From: a virus
Virus record (IMG/VR): IMGVR_UViG_3300050821_002122
Location: 62,001 to 126,000 of that record
Direction: 5' to 3' (one strand)
Length of the DNA stretch: 64,000 bases
A program made the position numbers and the translations under genes. Positions 19,184-28,070 of the stretch are shown piece by piece. Below the pieces are notes generated by a model, which had not been told where the DNA came from, searched no databases, and saw only the letters and a list, made by a program, of their open reading frames with translations. Position 1 is the first letter of the stretch; every line of letters starts with the position of its first letter.

Positions 19184-20302
19184 TTATCCTTTGTCCGCGT
19201 TGGTTCCGTGCCGCACCAAACCTATCAGTTCGTTGTAGGTAGCACCTTGGATGTACAAGGCACGTGCGGCTACAGTGTATGTACCGCTGTTGATCTTATC
19301 GACCGACGTATCTTCTTTCTGAACCGAAAAATCGATCTGCTCAAACATTCCGATCTCGGTGGGCATTTGCAATAGCGCGTCGAGGCCGAAGTTGAACAGA
19401 TTCATATACCGCAGATTCTGGTACAGAGCTTTTTCGTATTGCTCATGCACGTTACCAACATCTATTGGCCCGAAGCGAACAGCACCACGTGCCATTTGAT
19501 CCTTGAGGTCCTGGTTATAAAGAGGACTGGTCACGTCCGGCGTGAACGTCAGATTCTCTATGGAGGTTTGTGTATCGTCACCAACCGTTGACTGCACGTA
19601 CCGCATATTGTTATAGCCAGTAACCGCATTATTGAAACCACTGACCGTCTTCGATTTGAAGTCCACCGCAGTATATGACTGCTTGGAATACTGGTAGGCC
19701 ACAATACTCTTTGTAGGTGCATCGAGGTCGTTCAGATTCTTGTAAACCAGCGTGTTATCCAAGTCTACGGCCAGCGCCATACAAGAGGTGTCGTCAACAT
19801 AACCAGCACCAGCTATAGCCTTAGCCCAAGCACGATAGAGTTTGTTCTGTGGCAGCCATAGCTGACTGTCACCAGTGTCAGTACCGTCATAATCCAAACC
19901 ACAGGCGTCAGCGATTTGACTAAGTGCGTCATCGCTGGTTCCTTTGATAGGTGTACTGGTACTGGAGTTCCAATATAGGGGCGCCTTCCAGTACCCAAAT
20001 ATGGTGTATGTGTAGGAACCACCGCTCTGTTCCTTGCGTGATGTGAACAGCAAGAAGTTATAGGTCGTCGCGTTCTTACCTATGGCCTTTATGACTACCC
20101 TGATAGGGATACCGTCCTTCAGACCAATAACCTCCATCAGACCCTGCACATCGGTGATTTGCATCGAGAGCAAAGGTACACTACCGCGAGCAGTGGTCAC
20201 GATGTGCATGCTGTTCAACAGGTTTACGGCACCCAGTGGATACTCTAAATCATTGAGGTATACCGAGACCTCAAGCTGATTCAGTAATAGGAAGGCCGTC
20301 AT
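19184..20302 (-). CDS. Baseplate hub protein, gp27/gpD-like
   Basis: Product of 372 residues placed between gp53-like and the spike, the position of T4 gp27-type hubs. The N-terminal part (VSVYLNDLEYPLG, SVPLLSMQITD, DGIPIRVVIKAIG) has the paired beta-barrel pattern of hub proteins that join the tail tube to the spike, and the C-terminus (FEQIDFSVQ, SGTYTVAARALYI) fits the second barrel. The start overlaps the previous stop by four bases (ATGA). Assignment is from fold pattern plus context. Confidence 0.75.
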   Translation of the reverse strand: MTAFLLLNQLEVSVYLNDLEYPLGAVNLLNSMHIVTTARGSVPLLSMQITDVQGLMEVIGLKDGIPIRVVIKAIGKNATTYNFLLFTSRKEQSGGSYTYTIFGYWKAPLYWNSSTSTPIKGTSDDALSQIADACGLDYDGTDTGDSQLWLPQNKLYRAWAKAIAGAGYVDDTSCMALAVDLDNTLVYKNLNDLDAPTKSIVAYQYSKQSYTAVDFKSKTVSGFNNAVTGYNNMRYVQSTVGDDTQTSIENLTFTPDVTSPLYNQDLKDQMARGAVRFGPIDVGNVHEQYEKALYQNLRYMNLFNFGLDALLQMPTEIGMFEQIDFSVQKEDTSVDKINSGTYTVAARALYIQGATYNELIGLVRHGTNADKG

Positions 20303-20634
20303 ATAGTGAACGAAGCCGACTGGCTCGCCTGCTGTGCGCTGATGTACTTGATGACATCAGACTTACTGGGGACTTGCAAGATGACACCAGGTACCACCTC
20401 CTGAATCGCATCCTCAAAACCGTTGTAAGCCAATAGAATACGCCACAAACTCACGTCACCGTAGAGGCGAAATGCTATACCTGGCAGATTGGCCATATCC
20501 GATTCGTTGATTGGATACGTACCTGTTGGGGACATTGCAAAGCGGATATTCTTGTAACCACTTCGGAATATCGAGTATTCCGAACCTGTATTGTCTACAG
20601 GAGTATGTGCCGAATAGTCGAAATCTGTACTCAT
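20299..20634 (-). CDS. Baseplate wedge protein, gp53-like
   Basis: Product of 111 residues. Family pattern: a Tyr-rich N-terminus with RSGYKNIRF, then ESDMANLPGIAFRLYGDVSL and WRILLAYNG, followed by VVPGVILQVPS, which is the LysM-like segment conserved in T4 gp53 proteins. gp53 ties wedges together in the ring. Four-base overlaps on both sides show translational coupling with the hub and the preceding tail gene. Confidence 0.8.
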   Translation of the reverse strand: MSTDFDYSAHTPVDNTGSEYSIFRSGYKNIRFAMSPTGTYPINESDMANLPGIAFRLYGDVSLWRILLAYNGFEDAIQEVVPGVILQVPSKSDVIKYISAQQASQSASFTI

Positions 20635-21440
20635 GATTGGCTCGCAAATATTTTGATAATGTCATCTTGCGTCAAAACTGTCAGAGGCGCAAAACGCACT
20701 GACACCTTTACGTGGTATGGTATGCCTGTCTGCGCATCAAGTTCGTTGTCGTAGGTTTTCTGTACATTCTTGATGACCACCGAATCAAAGAATGCGTAAC
20801 GTCCTATCCTGACCGATATCTGATTGCTGATCTTGCCTTTCCAAAAATCTGCGCCACCGGCACCAGCTTGAGCAGTAGGTGGCGTATTAGATGCCCCGCT
20901 GCTACTAATGTTCGCGTTCTCTGCATTCATTGTGCCAGGTTTTGCGTTCGGGAAGTTCTGCGCAGCAGTTGCTACCTGACTCGCGCTGTTAGTCAACTGG
21001 TTACCCAATGCGCTCAAGATTGCTGCCGTATCGCCTAGATCGATCCGAGGGCCTGGTGACTTCAACATACCGGTAGTGGGATCAATCGATGGTGCAGTTA
21101 AGCGCAGGAGATTCAGCACCGGTTGAATGACATCGGTTTGTGGGTCAGTGTCCGAATAGAAATCGAAGTCCAGCATCAGATCACTTTCATTCGATCCTTG
21201 CCATATTTGGGCGGTCAACGCCTGAGCCGTCAGCCGTTTACCGTTTACGGCAGCGATTTGTGCAAGCGCGCCGCTACCGTTAAACAGACCCTGCGCGAAT
21301 GGTGTAGCGTAGTCAGCCGAGCTATCGAAGGCAAAGCTCTCCGGCAGATTGGCGGTCACTGTTATACCGGTCGATCCAGCGACACTCGGGTCTGCTGCCT
21401 GCTTGATAATTACCAAGTAGTCTGGATTAGTGTTAGCCAT
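20631..21440 (-). CDS. Baseplate / tail-tube-associated protein
   Basis: Product of 269 residues between the transglycosylase gene and gp53-like. The C-terminal 70 residues (KISNQISVRIGRYAFFDSVV, GIPYHVKVSVRFAPL) form a beta pattern resembling tube- or baseplate-cap proteins (the gp48/gp54 role in T4). The middle is a low-complexity Ala/Asn/Ser linker. Exact equivalent unknown; structural role inferred from position. TAATG overlap with the previous stop. Confidence 0.55.
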   Translation of the reverse strand: MANTNPDYLVIIKQAADPSVAGSTGITVTANLPESFAFDSSADYATPFAQGLFNGSGALAQIAAVNGKRLTAQALTAQIWQGSNESDLMLDFDFYSDTDPQTDVIQPVLNLLRLTAPSIDPTTGMLKSPGPRIDLGDTAAILSALGNQLTNSASQVATAAQNFPNAKPGTMNAENANISSSGASNTPPTAQAGAGGADFWKGKISNQISVRIGRYAFFDSVVIKNVQKTYDNELDAQTGIPYHVKVSVRFAPLTVLTQDDIIKIFASQS

Positions 21441-22879
21441 TAGGTTGCTCCGATGATTGTTTTGCCGCCACCACGCACGAGTGTGCGCTCTGGGTTGCTA
21501 TCTGGTACTAAGCTTGCTTGCTGCTGTTGCGGTGTTTTAGTTACTTGCGTTGGAGCTGCGGATGCAATGGCAGTACCATCTTTATACTTCAGGTCAGTCG
21601 GTGATATGACCGTGGACGCATTGGCCTCTTCGTACATGACGTTGAACCTGCCTTTTTGATAGACCAAGAACTGTGCAGCACTTTGACCTGCAAGCATACC
21701 ATTCTGCCGCATTGCCTTCAGTGTAGTAGCAGATGCAGGTTTACCAAGCATCACATCGATAATACCCGGGCCGATGTTGTGCATCATGTACAGGTTCTCA
21801 CCAGTCAACGGCAATCCATTTTTCTTCAGCAGCAGTGCGTTGTTACGTGCGAGTAGGCCAGTGGCCAACGTATTAATTCGTTTGTCACGACGTGGGTCCT
21901 CCGGTGTCCTGAATCTCTTACCAATGACCGTCATCCCGATTTTCTTACCAGCGTCAGTATTTGCTAAACCATCCCAAGTGGATTGAATGAATTGACCAGC
22001 ACCGATAGCACCCGTCGGAGACATGTCACCAGACCAACCAGCCTCCATTTTGATGAAGCCACGAAGAATGTCCTCTGGTATGTTGTACATCTTGGACGCT
22101 TCCTTAATGTAGGCGTCCTCATCGGCACCGAAGCCGGCGAATTTCTTTTTCAATTTGGAGTACAGCTTTTTGGTCGATTCGATTGGTGCAGTTACATACT
22201 CACTGAGCGACGGTGCCTCCTCCTCAGCCACCATCTTCTTGACCGATGCTGGACGGCTAACTGCGTATTCAGCAGATACTGGAGTAGCTACAGGTATAGG
22301 CATTCCTTCACCAACCTGTAGGGGTTCCGCAGCGCCTCGTAGATCAACGTCCTTCTTTGGTGGCTCTACTGCTTGCTCCCTGAAGAATTTATTCCATACC
22401 CAGTATGCACCTCCACCAATAGCTAACGCTGCAAAGATAGCGGCAGTCACCGGGTTGGCTACGGCCAATGCCACCACAAACTCTATCGCAGGTACTATGA
22501 CGTATTCCATTACAGCCGTAAGTACAGTGCGGACAAGATTCATCGCCATGCGAACGGCAAATCTGATGATAGGTTTAACCACCATCTTGAAGATTTTCTT
22601 TGCACCCCACTTCAGAGCCTTACCGATAATCTTACCTAACAACTTCATGATAGGACTACCGGTCTCTTGTTCCTCAGACGTATCACGTTCATCGACCTTT
22701 TGAATCAATGCTTTCAGCAATATTTCGGCTTCAGCCTGCGCGGCTTTTTGCTTGCGCTTTTTCTGTACCAAAGCAGCCAGTTTACCGCTGATGGTACTTA
22801 TGCGAGCCCCTTCCCGTATCGCATCTAACAATGCAAGTTTGGGAAGAGGCTCTTGAAACCTACTCATTGCATAAGTCAT
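21440..22879 (-). CDS. Tail protein with lytic transglycosylase domain
   Basis: Product of 479 residues. The N-terminus is helical and basic. Residues about 100-165 hold strongly hydrophobic segments (VMEYVIVPAIEFVVALAVAN, AAIFAALAIGGGAYWVW), possible membrane-inserting helices. From about residue 255 an SLT-like domain appears: IPEDILRGFIKMEAGWSG with the likely catalytic Glu in KMEAG, then SPTGAIGAGQFIQ, the usual GxxGxxQ segment. Such proteins cut peptidoglycan during DNA entry. The C-terminus is Gln/Pro/Thr-rich. Confidence 0.8.
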   Translation of the reverse strand: MTYAMSRFQEPLPKLALLDAIREGARISTISGKLAALVQKKRKQKAAQAEAEILLKALIQKVDERDTSEEQETGSPIMKLLGKIIGKALKWGAKKIFKMVVKPIIRFAVRMAMNLVRTVLTAVMEYVIVPAIEFVVALAVANPVTAAIFAALAIGGGAYWVWNKFFREQAVEPPKKDVDLRGAAEPLQVGEGMPIPVATPVSAEYAVSRPASVKKMVAEEEAPSLSEYVTAPIESTKKLYSKLKKKFAGFGADEDAYIKEASKMYNIPEDILRGFIKMEAGWSGDMSPTGAIGAGQFIQSTWDGLANTDAGKKIGMTVIGKRFRTPEDPRRDKRINTLATGLLARNNALLLKKNGLPLTGENLYMMHNIGPGIIDVMLGKPASATTLKAMRQNGMLAGQSAAQFLVYQKGRFNVMYEEANASTVISPTDLKYKDGTAIASAAPTQVTKTPQQQQASLVPDSNPERTLVRGGGKTIIGAT

Positions 22880-24687
22880 GATATGAGGCCCATGTTGAGA
22901 ATGTTCAGCGAGTCATCAGCGCTTTGGAACCCGAAGGAACCTAAGCTTGCCACACCAGGTGATGTACCGGAACCATTCTGTTTATCAGCACCACCCGGTG
23001 CCTGAGCAGGTGCAGGTGGAGCTACCGACACACCTTCTTTGTAGGTCAGTGGTTTGTCTGTCACTATTTGTGTCGTATCCTTCGGAGCTGCGGCGGATGA
23101 ACTGCTCAACACCGCCTCAGGGCTTGGACCTTGCAGAGTAGTCGAGGTGGTACCAGCAGTTGGCGTAGCCGTAGTACCTCCAGGGGCTGATGCTGCACCT
23201 GGTGCCGTAACCAACTTCTTAACGTCCGTTGGATTGGAACCAACACTCTTGTCACCACCAATAGGCGGTGCCATAGGTATGGTTGTCGGTGGTGGTGCCG
23301 ATGCACCAGTGCTTTTACCATTAGACGAGATCACCGTTTGATAGTTAGCCAACTGACCTTGCAGAATTTGCAGACGCTGATTCAAATGACTCACCCGAAT
23401 CTTGTTGCGATCTGACGGGTCTTTCTGCAAATCCTTTTGGGCTTCAAGAATAAGGTTCTTAGTGCCTTTTATCTTGTCCTGTATGTCAGGTATAGCCTTC
23501 TTTGCATCGGCTACCGTAGTGTTAGTCGGTATTGCAGATTCTTTTGCTACCGATGCTGCTATGGTGGCCTGTCCTTCTTTGGTAGCAGTTTTCGCTGCCG
23601 TCTTTTTCACATCCTCATTGTTCATCGAGAACGCATCTTTGATTTTCTTGACCACCCAATCTAAGACTTGGCTACCGCCATCTTTGATTTCTTTCCATGT
23701 GTTCGCCATGAAGGTTTCTATGGTATCGAAATTGAGGTACTTCGATACCGCAGCAGTGACTGTAGCGATCAGCTGGGGATTGGTCAAAGCGAGCAGCAAT
23801 ATCTTGCCTATGGGTCCAAATATCTTACCTAATAGCGATGACACCTTAGATGCCTTGCTCTTTGCTTTGTCGAATTTATCGCCAAAGAAGTTGCGCAGCT
23901 TACGTAACCAGGTTTCAGACTTTTTGTCCTCATCCTCTGGGTCTTCCTTTTTGGTGATCTTCGCCCAGCCATCGACAACCGCATCTCGCATTTGACCCAA
24001 TGTAGTCTTGACGTAAGCAGCGGTAATAGTTGCAGCGTGTGGCGTCTTCTTGATTGCAGCCAACGCATTGCGAGAGAGACCACGCAGTGTGTTGGGAGCA
24101 TCTTTTGCCTTCTGCATCGCTACATGCTTCAGGTCACGAAACCGCTCGCTCAAACTACGGTTAGTCTTTTCAGGAATAGCCGCTAGTTCGTGTTTCAGAT
24201 CGTCAAGCTTTCGCTGAGTTTCTGCATCATCTGGCGTAGCAGGTTCTACCTTCTCAGCCGCTTGGGGTTCAGCCGGCGGTCGCTTCTGAAGTACGCGACT
24301 TATGGCAGTCGCGCGCTCATCGCTCTTTACCGACTCTTCGTCGAATCGATCTTGTACAGCGCCCAGTATATCCTCGCTCGCTGCCTGAAGTACCTTCTGG
24401 AAAGTCTGCTTGAACAGACGATCCTGTGCCTTAGGCGTGAGTGGACGCTTACCAATAGCAATACGGTCGGCATTCATCTTGTCGATGATCGCATCGGCAG
24501 TAGCCTCTGCGCTGTGTATGCCTTCCTTGAATGCCTCACCGGCAAGTTCATGCTGCGACTCAACGAGCTTGGTCAACGATTCGATATCGCTAGGCGTAGC
24601 CGTACCGCTAAGCATCTTATCAATGGTAACCGATCCTTTGTCTTGGAGCGATTCCCATTTGTTCTTTTCATTCGCTGTTTTGAACAT
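22876..24687 (-). CDS. Putative tape measure / internal tail protein
   Basis: Product of 603 residues, long, helical and basic, with hydrophobic helices near residues 285-320 (SSLLGKIFGPIGKILLLAL, PQLIATVTAAV) and a Pro/Ala/Thr/Gly-rich C-terminal 130 residues. It precedes the transglycosylase gene with a four-base overlap. This architecture and position fit a tape measure (the gp29 role), and the next gene carries the wall-lytic domain. No family motif proves it. Confidence 0.6.
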   Translation of the reverse strand: MFKTANEKNKWESLQDKGSVTIDKMLSGTATPSDIESLTKLVESQHELAGEAFKEGIHSAEATADAIIDKMNADRIAIGKRPLTPKAQDRLFKQTFQKVLQAASEDILGAVQDRFDEESVKSDERATAISRVLQKRPPAEPQAAEKVEPATPDDAETQRKLDDLKHELAAIPEKTNRSLSERFRDLKHVAMQKAKDAPNTLRGLSRNALAAIKKTPHAATITAAYVKTTLGQMRDAVVDGWAKITKKEDPEDEDKKSETWLRKLRNFFGDKFDKAKSKASKVSSLLGKIFGPIGKILLLALTNPQLIATVTAAVSKYLNFDTIETFMANTWKEIKDGGSQVLDWVVKKIKDAFSMNNEDVKKTAAKTATKEGQATIAASVAKESAIPTNTTVADAKKAIPDIQDKIKGTKNLILEAQKDLQKDPSDRNKIRVSHLNQRLQILQGQLANYQTVISSNGKSTGASAPPPTTIPMAPPIGGDKSVGSNPTDVKKLVTAPGAASAPGGTTATPTAGTTSTTLQGPSPEAVLSSSSAAAPKDTTQIVTDKPLTYKEGVSVAPPAPAQAPGGADKQNGSGTSPGVASLGSFGFQSADDSLNILNMGLIS

Positions 24688-24690
24688 GGT

Positions 24691-24855
24691 TTAGCCTATG
24701 TAGGTTTTCCCATCGGATGCTGCTTTGAACCTGTCGCTTCGGCGTTTCTCGGCTACCGCAGCCAAATGCATTAGAGTCTTGACCGGCAGGTTCTCGTCAG
24801 GTATGCAGTGGAACTCGGACGCAATGAGTGAATATAGGTCCATAATCTGACTCAT
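24691..24855 (-). CDS. Small unknown tail-operon protein (54 aa)
   Basis: An uninterrupted 54-residue frame fills the gap between two tail genes: it starts at ATG 24855 just after the previous stop and ends three bases before the next ATG. It is helical, beginning MSQIMDLYSLIASEFH and containing EKRRSDRFKAASDGK. Ribosome site is weak, so translation may depend on coupling. In T4-like phages small genes in this place are assembly factors (as gp28/gp51), but I cannot assign one. Confidence 0.6.
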   Translation of the reverse strand: MSQIMDLYSLIASEFHCIPDENLPVKTLMHLAAVAEKRRSDRFKAASDGKTYIG

Positions 24856-24860
24856 TGCGG

Positions 24861-26072
24861 TTAGTGGAAAAAAGAGTTGACGTCAATCACCACAGTATCT
24901 TTGCGCACGGTACCACAACCTTTGCAGGTAACACGCAATGTCTCTTTGACGCCATACTCCGTGATGGCTTTCTCGTAGGCCAAAATGGTCTCGATGTCTT
25001 CCGCACTCATCTCCATCACGATATTGCAGCGTTCCACCAGCGACATCCGGTCATTGCCGATTGGGCGAATATAGCACGCCTTCTCTGCCAAGAAACGGAA
25101 GTCAGCATCGATGAAGTTCGGGTGGTCCGTCATCTCGATGGCATCTTTCATCGTCGCCACCTTTAATTCAACACCTTGACATTCCAGTGTGAACTGCGAC
25201 AGGTCTGGTACAGTGGTTAGGAAGGTCTCTTCCAGAACACCCTTCTTGATGATCTCAGTGTGCTTCAACGATTCTACCAGTTTCGTTCCAGCCACCACAT
25301 CCTTCAAATGCTGTTCGTTGGTGCAGCTCGACGTATGCAGATAGGATGTTTTGGTGTAGCTGTTGATGCGCAGCCAGTACAGGATGTAGTAGAAGTCTGG
25401 GACCGTCAACTGGAATGCCAGATTGGCATGACCTTCAGGCGTACTCAGTACCGAGCTAACGGTCTCAGCAGTGTATAGCAAGCTACCTTCTTCATGCGCA
25501 CGGCTCAACTTCGACAGGTGGTAGCCACGGAATGGCCGTACATACAAGGCCTTGAAGTCGTAGAATGCATAGTTACTAGGCAGGCTGATGGGTACTGCCT
25601 CGACTTCGGTTACCGGAGTAGTGAACGACGGCACCACAACAGGAATCTGGCCCTCCGGTATCTGTACGGCAGCCGCCATAGGCTGGGCTGCGATACGATT
25701 TGAAGTACCACCACCGTAGTAAGCTGCGCCACCCGTGCCACTACCTGAAGCACCAGACATACCTCCGGTGCCGAAGTTACCGGATGCGCCACTACCTGAA
25801 GTACCAGACGTACCTCCACCATGTCCTGCTGCTACTCCACCACGCCCACCAGATATAGAACCTGCGCTATCGGTTGCACCAATTACTCCAGCCGGCATAG
25901 AGTAATTGGTCTGCATGTCACGACCGCTCATACGAGCTTGTGCGCGTGCTTGGGCATCAGGATGATGTGGGCTCTCGTAACGTTCTGCTTTTTCTTTTCT
26001 GCGTGCTTCACCAGCTGCGACACGTTCTGCTGGGAATGCCATGTAGTCAGTGCGTGATTCTTCGTTTGCCAT
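24861..26072 (-). CDS. gp26-like baseplate hub assembly protein
   Basis: Product of 403 residues. Residues 1-140 are a charged and then Gly/Ser/Thr-rich low-complexity region (GGTSGTSGSGASG repeats). Residues about 150-403 resemble the T4 base-plate protein family of gp26: SNYAFYDFKALYVRPFRGYH, then LTVPDFYYILYWLR with NSYTKTSY, and a C-terminal CKGC motif with an earlier TSSCTNEQH, giving a possible zinc site. gp26 assists hub assembly in T4. The long Gly-rich extension is unusual for the family. Confidence 0.72.
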   Translation of the reverse strand: MANEESRTDYMAFPAERVAAGEARRKEKAERYESPHHPDAQARAQARMSGRDMQTNYSMPAGVIGATDSAGSISGGRGGVAAGHGGGTSGTSGSGASGNFGTGGMSGASGSGTGGAAYYGGGTSNRIAAQPMAAAVQIPEGQIPVVVPSFTTPVTEVEAVPISLPSNYAFYDFKALYVRPFRGYHLSKLSRAHEEGSLLYTAETVSSVLSTPEGHANLAFQLTVPDFYYILYWLRINSYTKTSYLHTSSCTNEQHLKDVVAGTKLVESLKHTEIIKKGVLEETFLTTVPDLSQFTLECQGVELKVATMKDAIEMTDHPNFIDADFRFLAEKACYIRPIGNDRMSLVERCNIVMEMSAEDIETILAYEKAITEYGVKETLRVTCKGCGTVRKDTVVIDVNSFFH

Positions 26073-26099
26073 GATGATCTCTATGTGGGTTAAACATGT

Positions 26100-26108
26100 T
26101 ATTTACTG
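26100..26108 (-). promoter_or_regulatory. AGTAAATA-type promoter-like site
   Basis: Minus strand reads CAGTAAATAA, 28 bases upstream of the ATG of the gp26-like gene and next to the stop codon of the previous gene. It shares AGTAAATA with intergenic sites at 51555, 56717 and 59570. It resembles the T4 late consensus TATAAATA, so it is a candidate late promoter. Confidence 0.45.
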
Positions 26109-27137
26109 TTAGGCGGTTGCCGAGAAGTCTGGTACGTCCGATAGACCTGGTACTTCTGGTGGCGTACCAGCATCGACTTGCAGGTTATCCGTGTTGAATG
26201 GATCGATGGATGCTGCCAAAGTTTTGCTTATAGCGAACGCATTTATGTAGACATCATCAACAGAGAAGGTTACCACGTTGACGATGCGTGTCGAAGTATT
26301 GCTGTCTAGCGAATACGATGCTACGTTTGTGGGCCAACACCCCTGATACGTTATCTGGAACAACGTGCGCTTGTCCGGACCTAGTATGTAGATGTTGATA
26401 TCCTTCTTGTAGTCCTTACTACGACCGTAGCCGCCTCCTTTAGCTGATGCCTGCGCTGAAGGTATCGGGTTTACTATAGCACCGTTCCATGCTTGCAGGT
26501 AACCAATTGCGGCATTGGTCGTATCACCATAGAGATGCAGTGTTAGGTTGTCCACCGAGTACGGACCAGGGTAATGCTCTTGGTGACCTTGCACGAATCG
26601 ACTGCGCGTTTCAAAGTTCCTGAATGGAACAGTGGCTTCTTCGACGTAGTACCATGGCAGACTTACTGGTGAACCACCTATAGGTGTGACGTCAGGCATT
26701 ATTGCGTACCATAGGTAGCTCATCATCGGATCAGTACGGGCCATAGCACCTGCCAAACTGTTACCAGGTTGAGCAGCGCCACCAGCACCTGGACCACTCA
26801 TGGTGGAACCGCTACTGATACCAAAGGTTTTACCTAGTTGACCCAAGATATCACTTGGTCCTTTGGACAATTGGGAGAGACCTCCGCTGAAGTCACCGTG
26901 AGCCGCAGCATTGGCTGCACCCGACAGGTCTTTGAGACCTAGGTTGATGGCTTGACTTACACCGCCAGTGACGCCGCCAACTTGATTCTTGATGTAGTTG
27001 GGTACAACGTTGGCTACGGAACTGCCGGCAGACGACATACCGCCGGAGAACGTTTGTTTGACACTGTTACCGCTTGAAGCTGTGGATTGTTTTACCTGCG
27101 ACATTGCAGATGATATGATGTCGGATAAGGATGGCAT
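26109..27137 (-). CDS. Tail-tube-like baseplate initiator (gp54-type)
   Basis: Product of 342 residues. Residues 1-135 are Gly/Ser/Ala-rich and helical. The C-terminal 200 residues have the tail-tube (gp19-like) fold pattern: PWYYVEEATVPFRNFETRSR, YSVDNLTLHLYGD, YLQAWNGAIV, KKDINIYILG and the closing strand VVTFSVDDVYI. A tube domain with an N-terminal extension in a baseplate operon fits the tube initiator role of T4 gp54. It is the first gene after a terminator, so its operon probably starts here. Ribosome site AAAGGTC. Confidence 0.75.
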   Translation of the reverse strand: MPSLSDIISSAMSQVKQSTASSGNSVKQTFSGGMSSAGSSVANVVPNYIKNQVGGVTGGVSQAINLGLKDLSGAANAAAHGDFSGGLSQLSKGPSDILGQLGKTFGISSGSTMSGPGAGGAAQPGNSLAGAMARTDPMMSYLWYAIMPDVTPIGGSPVSLPWYYVEEATVPFRNFETRSRFVQGHQEHYPGPYSVDNLTLHLYGDTTNAAIGYLQAWNGAIVNPIPSAQASAKGGGYGRSKDYKKDINIYILGPDKRTLFQITYQGCWPTNVASYSLDSNTSTRIVNVVTFSVDDVYINAFAISKTLAASIDPFNTDNLQVDAGTPPEVPGLSDVPDFSATA

Positions 27138-27394
27138 AGCGAGACCTTTAGAAAGGACTCGTGGGAATAGCTGGCGTTTGATCCTCTATGGGCCAGCAAC
27201 ACCCACGGGCATGAAAAAAGAGGGAGGACAATTCCTGTCTTCCTCCCTCAACACAATAACCTTGCACCCTTCTCACGGTTTAGGCGGCATGGCCACCCAA
27301 GGTAATTGCTGTATCAGGATATACGAAATGAAATTATCTTCAGTTGCCCAGTGGAAACAGTAATGTTGTCATTATGAGCATGTTACTATTTCTA
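27138..27394. other. 257-bp gap before the tail operon
   Basis: Largest gap between genes in the window. It holds the terminator at 27214-27249. Only 76 bases separate that hairpin from the tail operon start, so a promoter should lie there, but I could not recognise a conserved one. The remainder (27250-27394) has only very short frames on both strands; I see no supportable gene. Confidence 0.6.
27214..27249 (-). terminator. Rho-independent terminator
   Basis: On the minus strand GAGGGAGGA pairs with TCCTCCCTC (plus positions 27241-27249 and 27220-27228) and is followed by six U. It ends the portal-side transcript and separates it from the tail operon. Confidence 0.9.
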
Positions 27395-27814
27395 TCACCC
27401 CCATAAGAGGATGACCATCGGGTCGGTTGGCCCGTGGTGCGTAGGCATAGGGTTCTGGGAGATGCGTGGTGACCCAACGCGGCCCTGAGGTTTCAGGTAG
27501 TAACCATGCTTCTGGTCTGTGTCTAGATTTGGCCGTGTCGTCGGCGCGTAAAGATCGCGTTCGATAGTCTGCACCTCTGGGTTCGGACTCTCAGGACCGA
27601 TTGCCTCGGTCTTATACAGAATCCACAGCGTCGCCAGCTCAGCACCAATACCGTGTTCTAGGCCCAATGCGTTGATGACAGCATCAGCATCGGAGTTCTC
27701 GGTGACCACAAGGAAGTCACCGAAGCTCGATTGTAGGGCCAATAGATCGCGTGTGACCTGGCCCTCCACCTGAGGTGTGTAAGTATTCCACTTCAAGCCA
27801 ACAGTGGTAGTCAT
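27395..27814 (-). CDS. Unknown protein between portal and tail genes
   Basis: Product of 139 residues, last gene before a strong terminator. Acidic N-terminal half with a helical stretch (TRDLLALQSSFGDFLVV), C-terminal half Pro/Gly/His-rich without clear fold. Start overlaps the previous stop by four bases and has a GGTGG ribosome site. A neck or head-completion protein is possible from its place between portal and tail genes; no motif supports a firm call. Confidence 0.6.
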   Translation of the reverse strand: MTTTVGLKWNTYTPQVEGQVTRDLLALQSSFGDFLVVTENSDADAVINALGLEHGIGAELATLWILYKTEAIGPESPNPEVQTIERDLYAPTTRPNLDTDQKHGYYLKPQGRVGSPRISQNPMPTHHGPTDPMVILLWG

Positions 27815-28068
27815 TTCACCACCTTCACTTTCTTTGCAATCTTCTGTGCTACCTCCAACGGCAAGGTAAACACGCGATTGACCTCATCGTCAAAAATCAG
27901 GCGTATCTTCTTACCGTCTGCCGATTTGCGGACTCCGAACTTTTGACCCTTCTCTAAGGGGACTTCTATGCCTCTGTAGGGCAACTTTATAGTTGGTCCA
28001 TGGTAAGTAAAGAACTGGTAATGCTCTTCACCCTTGATCGCTGCCTGTACAACCAGTTGAGACCACAT
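27811..28068 (-). CDS. Small basic unknown protein
   Basis: Product of 85 residues, two bases after the portal stop. Beta-rich with basic C-terminus (VAQKIAKKVKVVK). YHGPTIKLPYRGIEVPLEKG looks like a small SH3-like barrel segment. Function unknown; coexpression with portal suggests a head or packaging role. Confidence 0.6.
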   Translation of the reverse strand: MWSQLVVQAAIKGEEHYQFFTYHGPTIKLPYRGIEVPLEKGQKFGVRKSADGKKIRLIFDDEVNRVFTLPLEVAQKIAKKVKVVK

Positions 28069-28070
28069 TC

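Noticed and set aside
27250-27394. Possible small gene in the gap before the tail operon
   Set aside because: Only frames of 10-24 codons, none with both a ribosome site and protein-like sequence.
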